From Cyclaneusma minus (Eukaryota; Ascomycota; Leotiomycetes; Marthamycetales; Marthamycetaceae): 64,000 bases of DNA. Below the pieces are notes generated by a model. The model searched no databases and had not been told where the DNA came from. It was given only the letters and a program-made list of their open reading frames with translations. This document shows positions 54,079 through 64,000 of this stretch, one piece after another; position 1 is the stretch's first letter; every line of letters starts with the position of its first letter. The position numbers and the translations under genes were made by a program. Location: the NCBI GenBank assembly GCA_037179335.1, contig JAKZHN010000008.1:1426001-1490000 (forward strand), read 5' to 3'.

Positions 54079-55084
54079 GATTGGGGACTGTGAATAGGAA
54101 CAAAAAGACATCGATTCCATCCAATTATTTATAATACTTGTCGATTCACGATGTCGTGTCACTTAGTGACGTGCAGGGTTGTGCGAGGAGAAACCATGAC
54201 CAGGAAGGAAGGTTCAGCCCATCAAAGAGATTTCGCAGACTCCGGAAAGTCAAATATATTCCGAGGTAACGTGGCAACCGATCATCCGATGAAACGTATC
54301 TGCAGGCCCTGGTGCTGAAAAAAGCATTGAAAAGCAGCTGTAGCCTGTGGTTTTCCAGCCAATGAAGTAGGTGGGTAGAATTTGCTATCGCAAATCCGAA
54401 GCCGAACGAAGTCGATAAGATTAAGACGGATTTATTTCAACGGGGATCGTCGATGAGGGGAAAGTAGTAGGTCGGGAACCATATATTTGAACCTCTACTT
54501 CTTCACCACCATCGTCTGGTGTAACGTGGCATCGGGCGCTAGAGGAGCTGCACGGACGGAATCGGCAGCTGCAACATGGATTTTTCCTGAATCAACAGGA
54601 ATCAGGATGAGCTTCACTGGGTGACGGGCCTGCGCTTCAATTCTTGGTTCCCTTTCTTGAACGCTAAAATATCATCCATACCGCTTGGCCGCGATTGAAG
54701 TCAAGTGACAATCAATACTTTATCAAGGACAAAGTCATCACCCTGGCTTCATCTCGCCAGCTGTGTATCTTCCAGGGTTCTTTCGCAGGTGAGGGGAACC
54801 TGGGGCCACTCCGATAAGACGGTACGAGAGAGCATCCAGTCTCCAGATAAGTCACTTCTGCTATGGTCCGATATAAGACTAGCTCTAGAGATCCACAGAT
54901 ATGTGAATGTTGCGTCTTTTACTTCATGATAGCGACTAGGGCTGGACCTGGGATGCGTCATTCCCTTGGAGCCTCTGGAACCGATCACTGCTCAGGTACA
55001 TGTAGTCATGATACCAGGCACACTTTGCTATTTTCTAAGTCGTACGAACGAGGCCCAATTGAATTCGGTTGTGATCGAGGCAAC
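54079..55084. promoter_or_regulatory. Divergent promoter, unassigned barrel protein / GH29
   Basis: 1.0 kb between the two starts. No gene or repeat recognised. Confidence 0.5.
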
Positions 55085-57804
55085 ATGATTCCCTTTAGTA
55101 CTCTCTACAGGGGAGCCGTTTTGGCCGCCATCACTCTATTGCCCGTGACTTGCGCCGCACCATATGCTATTAACACCACTCAGGTAGGTAGTCTTCTTCA
55201 ATATTACAAGAGTTTCATCTAACACATGCCAGGGCATCTATCAAGTCCCTCTTGATTCATACTTCACCAACAAAGCATTTGGTCTGAAGCCAGGAGAAGC
55301 CGCCATCAACGCCGAAAACCAGTCCGTTCCAGCACATTTTCTTCCACAAGATGGTACCTACACATCAACGAAGACTGGCGTGGACTACCTGTTTCCAGGC
55401 TACCAGAAGTCCGGAAAAGACGATAATACAGTCATGGCCGGGCAGACCATCGTGCTACCATCAGCAAACTACTTCAGTCTGCAAATGTTGATCACCGGAG
55501 ACACCGATTCGGTGTCTGGTGACATGACCTTCCATTACGCAGACAACACGACCTCAACAGCAGAAGTACGATCCGAGCCCTTTTACTCCTTTTTGACCAT
55601 CTACAAAGGAGAAATCATCTTACCATCCTACTACACCAGCAACGATAACAGCTTTAACACCTCGAACATCTTCGAATATGTCGGCCCATTGGACCATACC
55701 AAGAAACTAGAGAGCATCACCTTGCCTAACACTTCCAATAAAACGGAAAGTCGACTACACCTCTTTTCGATGACACTAGGATCAGGTTCTGGAATTGGAA
55801 TCCAGTATGTCCGCCCGACACAAAAATTCACAGAAACCGGAGCTCAAGTCGTCGAGGTGACTGTCAACAATGCCGGCTCATCGTGGATTTCCGGTTCTGG
55901 CGTCGAGATCTCTATCGATGGACCAGGAATCAAGACTATTACACCCGGCAAAATTCTACGCCTTGCTCCTGGCGATCAGAAGAAGATAAATGTCGGCGTG
56001 ACCGGTTCTGGAAATGTCACAGGGACAGTCACCATGAGCGGCGCGCTCAACAGCACGTTGACTTTTCAGAATGTGAAGTTCGGGCTCCAGAACTGGACTT
56101 CGGATTTGGAGACTCTTAATTTCCATGAATCACCTGAGTGGTTCGACGACGCTAAATTCGGTATCTTCATTCATTGGGGGCCATACTCCGTGCCGGGATG
56201 GGGCAACAGTACTCCATATGAAGTCTACGCAGAATGGTGACTATCCCAAAGCAATCAAAGGGAACGAGGACCGCTAATGTTAAGCTGTTCAGGTACTGGT
56301 GGTATCAAACACACCACAACGCTTCCGACAAAGCTGATATCTACGATTACGACTTAGAAACTTACGGACCTAATGTAGTCTATGATGATTTCTTCGCCAA
56401 TTTCACTGCCGCAAACTGGAACCCTAAGGAGTGGGTCGATCTGATTGCCGAAAGTGGAGCGCAGTACTTTGTATTCACCACCAAACAGTAAGAATCGACC
56501 ATCTCATTGCATTCCATTGTCCAGCTCAGCCAAAACCCCCCTTTCCCGAACATTAGATATTAATATCAAAAACACTACTAACCACCCCCCAGCCACGACG
56601 GCTTCGCTAACTTCGACACCAAATCCACCACACACCGCAACGCCCTACACTACGGCCCCAAGCGCGACCTCCTCAAAGACCTCTTCGACGCAGCCAAAAA
56701 ATACCAACCCCATCTCCACCGCGGCACGTATTTCAGTCTCCCCGAATGGTTCAATCCCGACTTCGGACCATACGGCTTTGCCCAGAGCAGCGACCCATCA
56801 TCTGTCTCCTGGCCTGGGATGTTAGCTAGGAATCCATATACTGGGTTAGAAGAGCCATATACGGGCAGGGCGAATATTTCTGATTTTGTGGAGGATCTTA
56901 TGGTGCCGCAGATGGAGATGTTGGCTTACGATTATGAGACTGATATTTTGTGGTGCGAGTAAGTTGCTGCACACCTCATTCTTTCTTAGACGAGAGCTCA
57001 GAATCCCATAATGTGGGGTCCGATGCTCGATTTTGTTGGTACTTACTGACGATTCAACAGTTGCGGAGCAGCCAACGGCACCGCCGCCTTCGCAGCATCC
57101 TGGTTCAACTGGTCGCAGTCCCAAAACCGTTCCGTAACAATGAACTCGCGCTGCGGAATCCCGCAAGGTTCAGACTTCGACACGCCCGAATATGCCACAT
57201 TTTCGTCTGTCTCTCCGAGAAAATGGGAAAGCAATGAGGGGCTGGACCCATATTCGTACGGTTACAACCGCGCTACACCTACAAGCTTGTACATGAATGC
57301 GAGTACTATCATTCAGGACTTGGTGGATATCGTGAGCAAGAACGGGAACTTCCTCCTGGATTTTGGACCGATGGCTGATGGCACGATTGTGGAGGAGGAG
57401 AGGGCGAATTTGAAGGAGGCGGGGGAGTGGGTTAGGGGGAATGCGGAGGGGATTTTTAATACGACTTATTGGTAGGTTTGGCTTGGGACTTCTTGACAAT
57501 TCTGGAGGATGTTTCATTTGCTAACGGATGGTACAGGTTCGTGACGCCTGAATCGGGAAACTTGAGGTTCACGCAGAAGCAAGATGCGTTCTTCATTCAC
57601 TCGCTGACGAAGCCGAATGCGACTTTGACTGTCGATGTAGCAGTGCCCATACTGTCAGGTGATAGGATCACCATGCTGGGAGCGGGGAATGGGACGGAAT
57701 TGGCGTGGACACCGTATGGGAAAGGGATAAATATCACTGTTCCGGAGGCACTGGCTAGTGCAGGGAAGTATTGCTGGTCTATGAAGGTTGAATACGTGCC
57801 ATGA
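55085..57804 (+). CDS. Secreted GH29 alpha-L-fucosidase
   Basis: Exons 55085-55183, 55233-56236, 56293-56487, 56593-56958, 57061-57471 and 57537-57804 give 780 residues. Signal peptide MIPFSTLYRGAVLAAITLLP, cut near CAAPYA. Residues 35-330 or so are an extra beta-sandwich part with many sequons. The GH29 barrel begins at ESPEWFDDAKFGIFIHWGPY and continues WYWWYQTHHNASDKADIY, YFVFTTKQHHDGFANFD and YFSLPEWFNPDFG. The nucleophile is D555 in DILWCDCGAANG, split by intron 4. GNFLLDFGPMADGTI and the C-terminal beta domain follow. It removes alpha-L-fucose from glycans. Long secreted fungal GH29 enzymes of this build include the Fusarium fucosidase that acts on xyloglucan, so fucosylated xyloglucan is the likely target. 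Exons 4 and 5 show the C-to-G codon change. Confidence 0.92.
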
Positions 57805-57972
57805 AAGAGGCAGAAGTAACCAAATAGTGAGAAGTGAAATCCGAACTTTGTATCAAATAATGTACTTGGATTTTGAATTGTGACTGACAAGTGTATCTCG
57901 CTATCCCATGCATCAAGACCCACAACGCCTACCGAAGCAATTCTCAACAAAACAACATCCTCCTAGATGCGC

Positions 57973-60900
57973 CTAATTCTCTGGATGTCGAACGATGCTA
58001 GGCGGCTTGAAACCAGTCCCAGACTTACTCTTCCAACTCGCCAAACTGCCGCCCATACCCAAGCGCCGTTTGACTCCCGCGCCCTGCTGTACCTGCGCCA
58101 TGCTAGTGTTATGCATTGTCTGAACCGGTCTCATGACAGAAGAACTTGCTCCACACCCGCTCTCAGCATCTCCGCCCGCGGCAGCTTCTTGCTGCTTGTA
58201 ATTCTCTACAGTTTCGCTTGCCTTGTCTTCAGCTGGATCACTGTTGAGAAAGGCGTATGCATTGTGGGAGATGGCTTCCTCGTCTGGCATTGGAAAGGGC
58301 CGTTGAGGCCGCATTATGTGCGGTTTAGCGCCCAGACGGCGCGTGCTCAGGGAGGCCGGTATGCCTCCAGAATATCCGTTGTTTTGGATGGGGATGCTGC
58401 GTCGTGGAGGCGGCAAGGGAGGAAGCTTTGGTTCTCGCGCTTCCAGATCAGAGTGGCTCTGGCGGGAGAATGTGTTTTGCAGCCCGAAAGGGGGTGTAAT
58501 TTCTGCAGGCTTCTTTGTGACTGGTGCTGATTTCTTGCCAAAGAAGCTCGCAATTGTCGCTTGACCCTCCAGTTGCTTCTTTCCTTTCGCAGGGGCTGCT
58601 TTTACCTTTTTCTTCGCCTCAGCACGATTCGAGCCTGACTCCTTTCGACTATCTCCCATATCACGATTCATCGAGTCAGCGCTTATGGTCTGCAATTGGG
58701 AGCCTGCACTGACGAAGCCACCTATCGAAGGTACTGTGAAAGAGGCTGACTCGCTCATGGTGGTCGTGTGAGTAATGCTAGTACGAACGGTCTGCCCAGA
58801 TGGACGAACTGGCTCCCAAACACCATTATCACCAAGTCTCTGACGCTTGGGGGCTTGTTGCCCTTGCGTAAAGCTGTGCTTGGTGCCATCCCATTTTTCC
58901 CAGTCCCGCTCTTTCCGCATTCTTTTGAGGTCTCCGTCTTCGTCTTCCTCGGGGTTTTCGGGGAAAAGATCGTCCTCAACACTTTGCAAGGTCGAGGCCG
59001 CATCAGAGATATCAGTCTGAGATGGCAAGGGTCGCCGGAGGATATTGGAGACTGATTGGACAAGGGAAGCTCCCATAGATGGACCTCTCTTGTCCAAATA
59101 CGGTCCCAAAGATTTCGCGGCAAGGAAAGGCGACAGGGTCGTTACTTCGCCTCCCGTGTTCTTCATCGGACAGCTCATGTACAGCAGTGCTTTTGCTCTT
59201 GTCATAGCAACATAAAGTATCCTGCGCTCTTCGTCGGTATCCTCGGCCCGAGAGTGTGGTATGGAGCCCTGATAACAGGCCGGAACGAAGACCCAAGGCC
59301 ACTCTAGGCCTTTGGCAGCATGCATTGTGGATATCGTGACTTGAGCCGCTGTTTCAGATTCATCAGCATCTTTGTTGACCTCTGCTGCGAGCGCAATGTT
59401 TGCGAGAAACTTCGATATCGGTGTCGTTGCGTCCTCTTGCTTCAATCCTTCTATTTCTGGCAGTGCCTCCTCGTCATCCTCCGCTGTCGCCTGCGAATAT
59501 TCCGATGCCAAGTTGATCAGTTCCTCTACATTGGCCCATCGTGATTCATGATCTTCTGGGTGTTTCCTTTCGAGATGATCTTCGTACGAGAGCTTCTGGA
59601 GTATATACTCCAATAACTCTTTGGGAGAACCTCTGGTTTCAGGGGAGTCGATGAACTTCTCCCGAGCGGTGCGTATCAGCTTGACAAACGCGGAGAGTCC
59701 TTGATCTGCTTGCTTAGACAGAGTGGTGGTCAGCTTAATATTTCCCATTGCATTGGCACGAATTAGAGCCCATAAGGACTTGGACGACTTTTCGGCCTCT
59801 TCCAGAAGCGCCTTGATGGTTGGATCCCCAATCCGTCTTGAAGGGTTGTTGACGATTCTGGCAACTGCATCATTGTTGTCTGGTTGATTGATGACGCGCA
59901 TGTAGTCTAGAAGCAATTTGACCTCGACACGGTCGAAGAAACGATGACCGCCAACCATCCGGTATGATATGCCAGCTTTGCCTAATGCAGCCTCAATGGG
60001 CCGTGATAAGCGAGCAGAACGTAAGAGAATAGCAATATCGCCATGGTTGATCATTCCTCCTGTAAGAGCCACGCATCGACGGATTTCGGATACAATCCAG
60101 AATGCTTCACTTGGAGCGGTGGTCAGCTTCCTAAAAACAGGCTTGGTGCCCACGCCATGTGTTGCTGTCAGAGATTTAGCAATTCGGGCTGAGTCCTGCT
60201 CGATGACTTCCAGGGCAGTCAACAAGATAGCACCAGAAGACCGATAGTTCTCCTCGAGCGCAATTGTGACAGTGTCTGGGTATTGCTTGTTCATTCGCTT
60301 GAAGTTTTTCGTCTCTGCGGATCGCCAACCGTATATGCTCTGATCTGGATCTCCAACAATTGTAACACGTCTCTTGGCTTGCGCGAAGAGGCGCATCAAG
60401 TCGAATTGTACAATGTTCGTGTCTTGGAATTCGTCAATCAGAACAGCCTGTATATTCGAAACGCAGGACGGATGTGTCCGGAGAAGCTCCACGCATCGTA
60501 GGAGCAGGTCGTCATAGTCGAGCAAGTTCGATTGATCCAGTATCTCTTGATACTCCGTGTAGCACCTTTCGAACTCCTGTTGATCGACGAATTTTGAGGC
60601 TTTCTCTGCGTTATCGGCTTCGCCTCCTTTTGCCTTGCGCCGGCTGATTCTTGACTTCGCCGCGAACGGATCGAGGTTCAATTTCTGACGTTTGATGATG
60701 CGCGAGATGATGGCTTTCGTGTCCGAGTCATCCGCGATTCCAAAATTTGGCTTGATACCGATCATATGGCCGTACTTCACCAGGTATCGCCGCGAAATGC
60801 TATGAAAGGTTCCCAGGACGAGCTTCGATTCGAGGCCGTTGCCAATGAGTTTCCCAATGCGCTCCTTCATCTCTCGCGCCGCCTTGACGGTGAACGTAGC

Positions 60901-61077
60901 AACGATGATGTTCCATGGCTCGAACCTCTCGTGTTGAAGTAGCCATGCCGTTCTCGAAGTCAAGGTATGAGTTTTGCCAGAACCGGGACCTGCGAGGATG
61001 GCTAAGGTCGGGGCAGCGGACGCGACAGCTGCGCGTTGGGAGGCATTTAGGTTCGTGAGGATCGGATCGGAAGACAT
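57973..61077 (-). CDS. SRS2: UvrD/Srs2-type DNA helicase with PIP box
   Basis: A 1034-residue intronless SF1A 3'-5' helicase. The frame extends to 61200 but starts there with TTG; I chose the ATG at 61077 (MSSDPILTNLNASQRAAV). Motifs in order: Q motif, Walker A GPGSGKT (30-36), Walker B IDEFQDTNIVQFDLM, GDPDQSIYGWRSAETKNF, ALEENYRSSGAILL, TISTMHAAKGLEWPWVFV and RRILYVAMTRAKALLY. The C-terminal third is disordered, with a canonical PCNA-interaction box QATIASFF (839-846) and a tail KRRLGMGGSLASWKSKS typical of fungal Srs2 proteins. Srs2 strips Rad51 from single-stranded DNA and limits recombination at PCNA-marked forks. The length (yeast 1174) and tail favour Srs2 over the mitochondrial relative Hmi1. 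Divergent from the surface-protein gene; convergent with GH29. Confidence 0.88.
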   Translation of the reverse strand: MSSDPILTNLNASQRAAVASAAPTLAILAGPGSGKTHTLTSRTAWLLQHERFEPWNIIVATFTVKAAREMKERIGKLIGNGLESKLVLGTFHSISRRYLVKYGHMIGIKPNFGIADDSDTKAIISRIIKRQKLNLDPFAAKSRISRRKAKGGEADNAEKASKFVDQQEFERCYTEYQEILDQSNLLDYDDLLLRCVELLRTHPSCVSNIQAVLIDEFQDTNIVQFDLMRLFAQAKRRVTIVGDPDQSIYGWRSAETKNFKRMNKQYPDTVTIALEENYRSSGAILLTALEVIEQDSARIAKSLTATHGVGTKPVFRKLTTAPSEAFWIVSEIRRCVALTGGMINHGDIAILLRSARLSRPIEAALGKAGISYRMVGGHRFFDRVEVKLLLDYMRVINQPDNNDAVARIVNNPSRRIGDPTIKALLEEAEKSSKSLWALIRANAMGNIKLTTTLSKQADQGLSAFVKLIRTAREKFIDSPETRGSPKELLEYILQKLSYEDHLERKHPEDHESRWANVEELINLASEYSQATAEDDEEALPEIEGLKQEDATTPISKFLANIALAAEVNKDADESETAAQVTISTMHAAKGLEWPWVFVPACYQGSIPHSRAEDTDEERRILYVAMTRAKALLYMSCPMKNTGGEVTTLSPFLAAKSLGPYLDKRGPSMGASLVQSVSNILRRPLPSQTDISDAASTLQSVEDDLFPENPEEDEDGDLKRMRKERDWEKWDGTKHSFTQGQQAPKRQRLGDNGVWEPVRPSGQTVRTSITHTTTMSESASFTVPSIGGFVSAGSQLQTISADSMNRDMGDSRKESGSNRAEAKKKVKAAPAKGKKQLEGQATIASFFGKKSAPVTKKPAEITPPFGLQNTFSRQSHSDLEAREPKLPPLPPPRRSIPIQNNGYSGGIPASLSTRRLGAKPHIMRPQRPFPMPDEEAISHNAYAFLNSDPAEDKASETVENYKQQEAAAGGDAESGCGASSSVMRPVQTMHNTSMAQVQQGAGVKRRLGMGGSLASWKSKSGTGFKPPSIVRHPEN
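58540..58563 (-). other. PIP box (PCNA-binding) within the helicase
   Basis: Codes for QATIASFF, an exact Q-x-x-I-x-x-F-F match, followed by basic GKKSAPVTKK. Residues 839-846 of the helicase. Confidence 0.7.
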
Positions 61078-62195
61078 CGGGCTGCGAGTGGATGATGTCC
61101 TGCCACCGGGTAGCGAGTTGATGATGGCTTGCCACCGGGTAGCAAGATTCAATTCGTGGGTGACGTGATCAATACGCGCATGGAGACGCGACTGGGGCAA
61201 CCGGTACCAAGACGGTTAGAGTCTCGCGAAATCACGTGCCCAAAGCGCCGGAATACGGAGTTTTCGTTCTTCCGCCTTCAGCATTCAGCTGGTTTCAAAA
61301 CGCAGATCTCATGGCCAGACAGCCAATTCACGGACTCCAGTCACCAGCGGCGAACCGATCGACATGACCCCTTCGAAAGCTTCCGGCCGGCTGCCAGCAT
61401 CTGAACAATGTGCTTTTAAGGGAATCATACGGCCTGAATATATACGCAGAATCCAGTGGCAGATTATTCACTATACCCCAATCAAGACCGAGGACAGAGC
61501 AACGCTCGCTGACGCTCGGTGTGGGAGAGTCCATGGGGGGCTGGCTTGAGAATGCGAGGTACCAGACCGTCGCATCCGACTGGTTCTTGCCCTGTACCTA
61601 TTCGCCTAGATCTTATTTCAGCTGCGCCCCCGAAGTTCGAAAAACCGTCCAACAATATACTCGTAAAGAAGCATAAGTACTTCTTGTACCTTCTCGCTCT
61701 CAGCTTGTCAATGTCTCCGATCATCTGCTTGGCTTCCTGTCCAGTGAACCACACCCTTCAAGGGACACCTGAAACACTTCCGGACTACTTCTCGTCATCC
61801 AGAGCGTCGGGAGTCTCTTGGTCGAAGGGACAATGAGGGTGAGGCACAGCGAGCCGTCCCGCGCTCCCCGCCCGGAATCCCATATTCCGTTGCCTGCTTA
61901 GTACCCACCCTTTTTTGTAGAACAAGGTCTTTATGCCGACCACAATTCTGCAACAAGGTATCCAGCAGTCCACACACGTCTTTCTCCTGGTATATGGCTG
62001 CCCGAAGGATTTCGTTGACCAGCACAGCGGGTTTCGAAAGCCCGAGATGACAGGACCTTTATCTAAACTATCCGTACGCCTCTTCCTCTGAACATGTTTT
62101 CAGAATCGAATGACTCGGCCGCTCTCATCTTGAGATTCTGAGAAAGACGAAATATCGCAATATCAAACTCGAACCATTTCGATCCTTCCGTAGTC
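61078..62195. promoter_or_regulatory. Divergent promoter, helicase / surface protein
   Basis: 1.1 kb between outward-reading starts. ATCACGTGCC lies at about 61232, 155 bases upstream of the helicase ATG. A TGGCA(A/G)GCCA-like duplication of the words TGCCACCGGGTAGC occurs at about 61100-61142, close to the helicase start. No gene seen. Confidence 0.5.
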
Positions 62196-63162
62196 ATGGG
62201 CTTCAATACCAGGCTGTTTTTCCCGTTGACCCTCGTCGTCCTTTTTCACGCCAATACCGCCGTTTCAACTTCTTGTTACTATCCCGACGGGTCCATCGCC
62301 GATGGACTGATACCATGCTACAATAACGGCAACGATACAATGTGTTGCGCAACAAACGATGCCTGCACAACCAACGGCTGGTGTCTAGGCTCTTCAGGCT
62401 ACCCATACCGTGGCGCCTGTACAGATTCTTCATGGGCTTCAGGCTCCTGCTTAAGCTACTGTCCGAGTAAGAAGGCGCTTCTTCCCTCTCCGAATTTCCC
62501 CAATACGTTTCACCCCGTTCTTCGCTGCGCTTATCATTCGGCTATTGACTCCCCTGGATCTATAGATCCACCCAACGAGTCATCTGACCTCTACGCCTGT
62601 GCATCCGGGCAGCCGACTAATCAGTTCTGCTGTTATTCTGGATCTGGTGCTACAGACACATCCTGCTGCAACGACGCAAACGGTTCATACACGTTTGGGA
62701 ACTACTTCACCGGCTATGCGTTTCTACCCGGTGGATATTTTGAAGATGATTCGACTGGAAATGAATCTACGGTCATCACCGAGACCGTAACCGTCACGGT
62801 ATCTGTCCCAAGCTCCACCGGTGGAGCTTCGAGTTCGAATGGGACAGACCCAAGTGATTGCAAGAGCAGCAGTGGGTTGAACACAGCAAGCACAGTAGGG
62901 CTGGCTGTGGGAATTCCGCTTGGGGTATTGGCTTTGGGCATCTTAGGATATTTGTTCTGGAGAGCAAGTCGTAAGTCCGACCGGTCATCAAGTACGAAGT
63001 CGATAAGCTGACAGTTTGGGAACAGGCAAGTCCAGGTTACCTGCAGCGAATGGTCGAGTAAATGCCTGGCAATCTGGAGAAATAATGTCCCCAAGTGCAT
63101 ACGAGAAACAAGAGAGACACGAGCTAAGTGCTGTCGACCGTTCAACGGAGTTATCTGGGTAG
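62196..63162 (+). CDS. Mid2-like single-pass surface protein
   Basis: Exons 62196-62466, 62566-62970 and 63026-63162 give 270 residues; both introns have GTAAG donors. A signal peptide (MGFNTRLFFPLTLVVLFHAN) leads to a Cys-rich ectodomain (SCYYPDGSIADGLIPCYNN, MCCATNDACTTNGWC, FCCYSGSGATDTSCCNDANG). A Ser/Thr-rich stalk (VITETVTVTVSVPSSTGG) is followed by one membrane helix (VGLAVGIPLGVLALGILGYL), a basic stop-transfer (WRASRKS) and a short cytoplasmic tail containing YEKQERHELS and ending STELSG. This layout is common in filamentous ascomycetes, where such proteins are thought of as cell-wall sensors or receptors like yeast Mid2; ligand unknown. If the second intron were retained, the frame would end at 63011 with a shorter tail; the spliced tail with its YEK motif is the family-typical one. 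Confidence 0.85.
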
Positions 63163-63713
63163 TATAGAAATACCAATGCCCCTTGCTTGTTATCAGTACT
63201 GCAAAACATCGCCAAATGTAACGAAGACAAGCATCGCATTACGGCTCTTGCCGCGAGACTCGTTATTGAAGAGTTTTTTCTCTCCTACAAACGCATAATG
63301 CTTTGCTATCTCTGAAACCTCGGGGCCACCGTGAGCATGATATCGAAGATGTCAAACACTCTCCGCCAAGGCAAAGTCCGCGGTCCAAGCCTTGCAACAA
63401 AGCCTCAGTCAACTGGGTGGACGAGGCAGGAAGTGTCCAAGCTGTTCCGGCGAATTAGTGGCCCCAGAGATTTGCTAACGGACTCGTGCTCCAAAAATGC
63501 TATCATTCCTGCTATGCTGACCCTAGCCGTTCCCCAGAGAGCTCAAAGAACTGTAGATCGAGCCAATAACAACAGAGCGTGGGATTTTGACCGAACGTGC
63601 TCGCAAATGACATTGAAGCCTTGCGAGAAGTAAAAACCTCCTCTGGGGACAGCAATTGGAAGATGCTTGCCTTGGCGTGCGCAGAAACGAAACGGTTCGA
63701 TGCTGTCCACCTC
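63163..63713. other. Intergenic with possible gene relic
   Basis: In plus-strand frames broken by stops, peptides such as ANDIEALREVKTSSGDSNW and MLALACAETKRFDAVHLLG look like ankyrin-type helices, but I cannot assemble an intact gene. Probably 3' flanks plus, at most, a degraded ankyrin-like fragment. Confidence 0.3.
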
Positions 63714-64000
63714 CTAGGTACAAATGCGAACCGACTCAAGGCGACCCAGAGAAGTGGACGTTCTTCGACGCTTCACACCACGCTTCTCCTCTCGTTCCTC
63801 CGAAACTTCAATCTCCAAACGCCTCATCTCCAAATCCTCAACCTCCAAGGCCCCAGGCTTCGATCTCATCTTTCTTTCACCATCGTCCCGATCCGCTTCA
63901 TAACCACTTTCATTACCGTCGTCATCAATCTTCGTCCTGGCATAGCTCTTGCGGCGGGCCTTGGTGTCGACATTGTTGGCAGCAGCAGGGTACTTGCGAA
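63714..64000 (-). CDS. 3' end of an unrecognised gene (truncated by the window)
   Basis: Reading leftward from the window edge, one frame is open for 95 codons and ends with TAG at 63714-63716. It encodes RKYPAAANNVDTKARRKSYA, then an acidic patch (DDDGNESGYEADRDDGE), a charged helix (LEMRRLEIEVSEEREEKR) and a basic end (KRRRTSTSLGRLESVRICT). Codon use and charge pattern look like a true, hydrophilic nuclear protein tail with a bipartite-type basic cluster. The start lies beyond the window; no family can be named. Confidence 0.6.
   Translation of the reverse strand, partial: RKYPAAANNVDTKARRKSYARTKIDDDGNESGYEADRDDGERKMRSKPGALEVEDLEMRRLEIEVSEEREEKRGVKRRRTSTSLGRLESVRICT

Noticed and set aside
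61078..61200. 41-residue N-terminal extension of the helicase
   Set aside because: The frame starts at TTG and the extension contains a repeated TRWQ-like segment produced by a local DNA duplication; the ATG at 61077 fits the family start.
1..64000. CRISPR array, bacterial operon or phage features
   Set aside because: None seen; introns, gene density and gene families are those of a filamentous fungus.

Overview
The window reads as nuclear DNA of a filamentous ascomycete (Pezizomycotina). Genes are compact and on both strands. Many are cut by short introns of about 50-110 bases with GT-AG ends. The products are typically fungal: a cytosolic GH31 alpha-xylosidase, a secreted GH29 fucosidase, an intradiol dioxygenase, a carboxymuconate cyclase and a Srs2-type helicase. 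I cannot fix the genus. All exon structures were worked out by hand from reading frame and splice signals.

Layout. 1-4.9 kb: no convincing gene. 4.9-6.0 kb: a DHDPS-family aldolase. 8.7-9.9 kb: a disordered Ser/Pro-rich protein. 10.5-14.1 kb: two decayed copies of a gag-like gene flanking a small unknown gene and a degenerate 19-20 bp tandem repeat. 14.3-18.5 kb: a membrane-anchored spermidine-synthase-like protein divergent from an L-fuconate dehydratase. 19.6-30.5 kb: housekeeping or unknown genes (SAP-domain membrane protein, C2H2 factor, STK19-like winged-helix protein, histidine phosphatase, SWIM-like protein). 30.5-33.5 kb: gene-poor, with an array of a TTGTTGCACGTCG repeat. 33.5-37.7 kb: a glyoxalase-fold protein, a small Cys-rich protein and a 2EXR/F-box-like protein. 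38.6-42.1 kb: a divergent aromatic-catabolism pair (intradiol dioxygenase and carboxymuconate cyclase). 42.6-57.8 kb: a five-gene carbohydrate block. 58.0-64.0 kb: a Srs2-type helicase, a Mid2-like surface protein and the end of an unrecognised gene.

The central story is the 42.6-57.8 kb block: secreted GH3 beta-glucosidase, intracellular YicI-type GH31 alpha-xylosidase, MFS sugar transporter, an unrecognised secreted barrel protein and secreted GH29 alpha-L-fucosidase. These are the activities needed to strip fucose from xyloglucan, import oligosaccharides and take off xylose and glucose. The same window carries an L-fuconate dehydratase and a 2-keto-3-deoxy-acid aldolase candidate, which could take released L-fucose to pyruvate plus lactaldehyde. 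A cluster of four CTGGGG motifs (CreA-type) at 10-11 bp spacing lies before the transporter, and a 14-bp direct repeat lies between the GH3 and GH31 genes.

Two things are not ordinary annotation. First, many exons change their synonymous codon style sharply, from C-ending to G/T-ending codons, always in the 5' to 3' direction of the coding strand, and start again C-rich after the next intron. Second, a 134-bp MITE-like element at 42.34 kb has terminal repeats whose core recurs six times at 32.66-33.05 kb.
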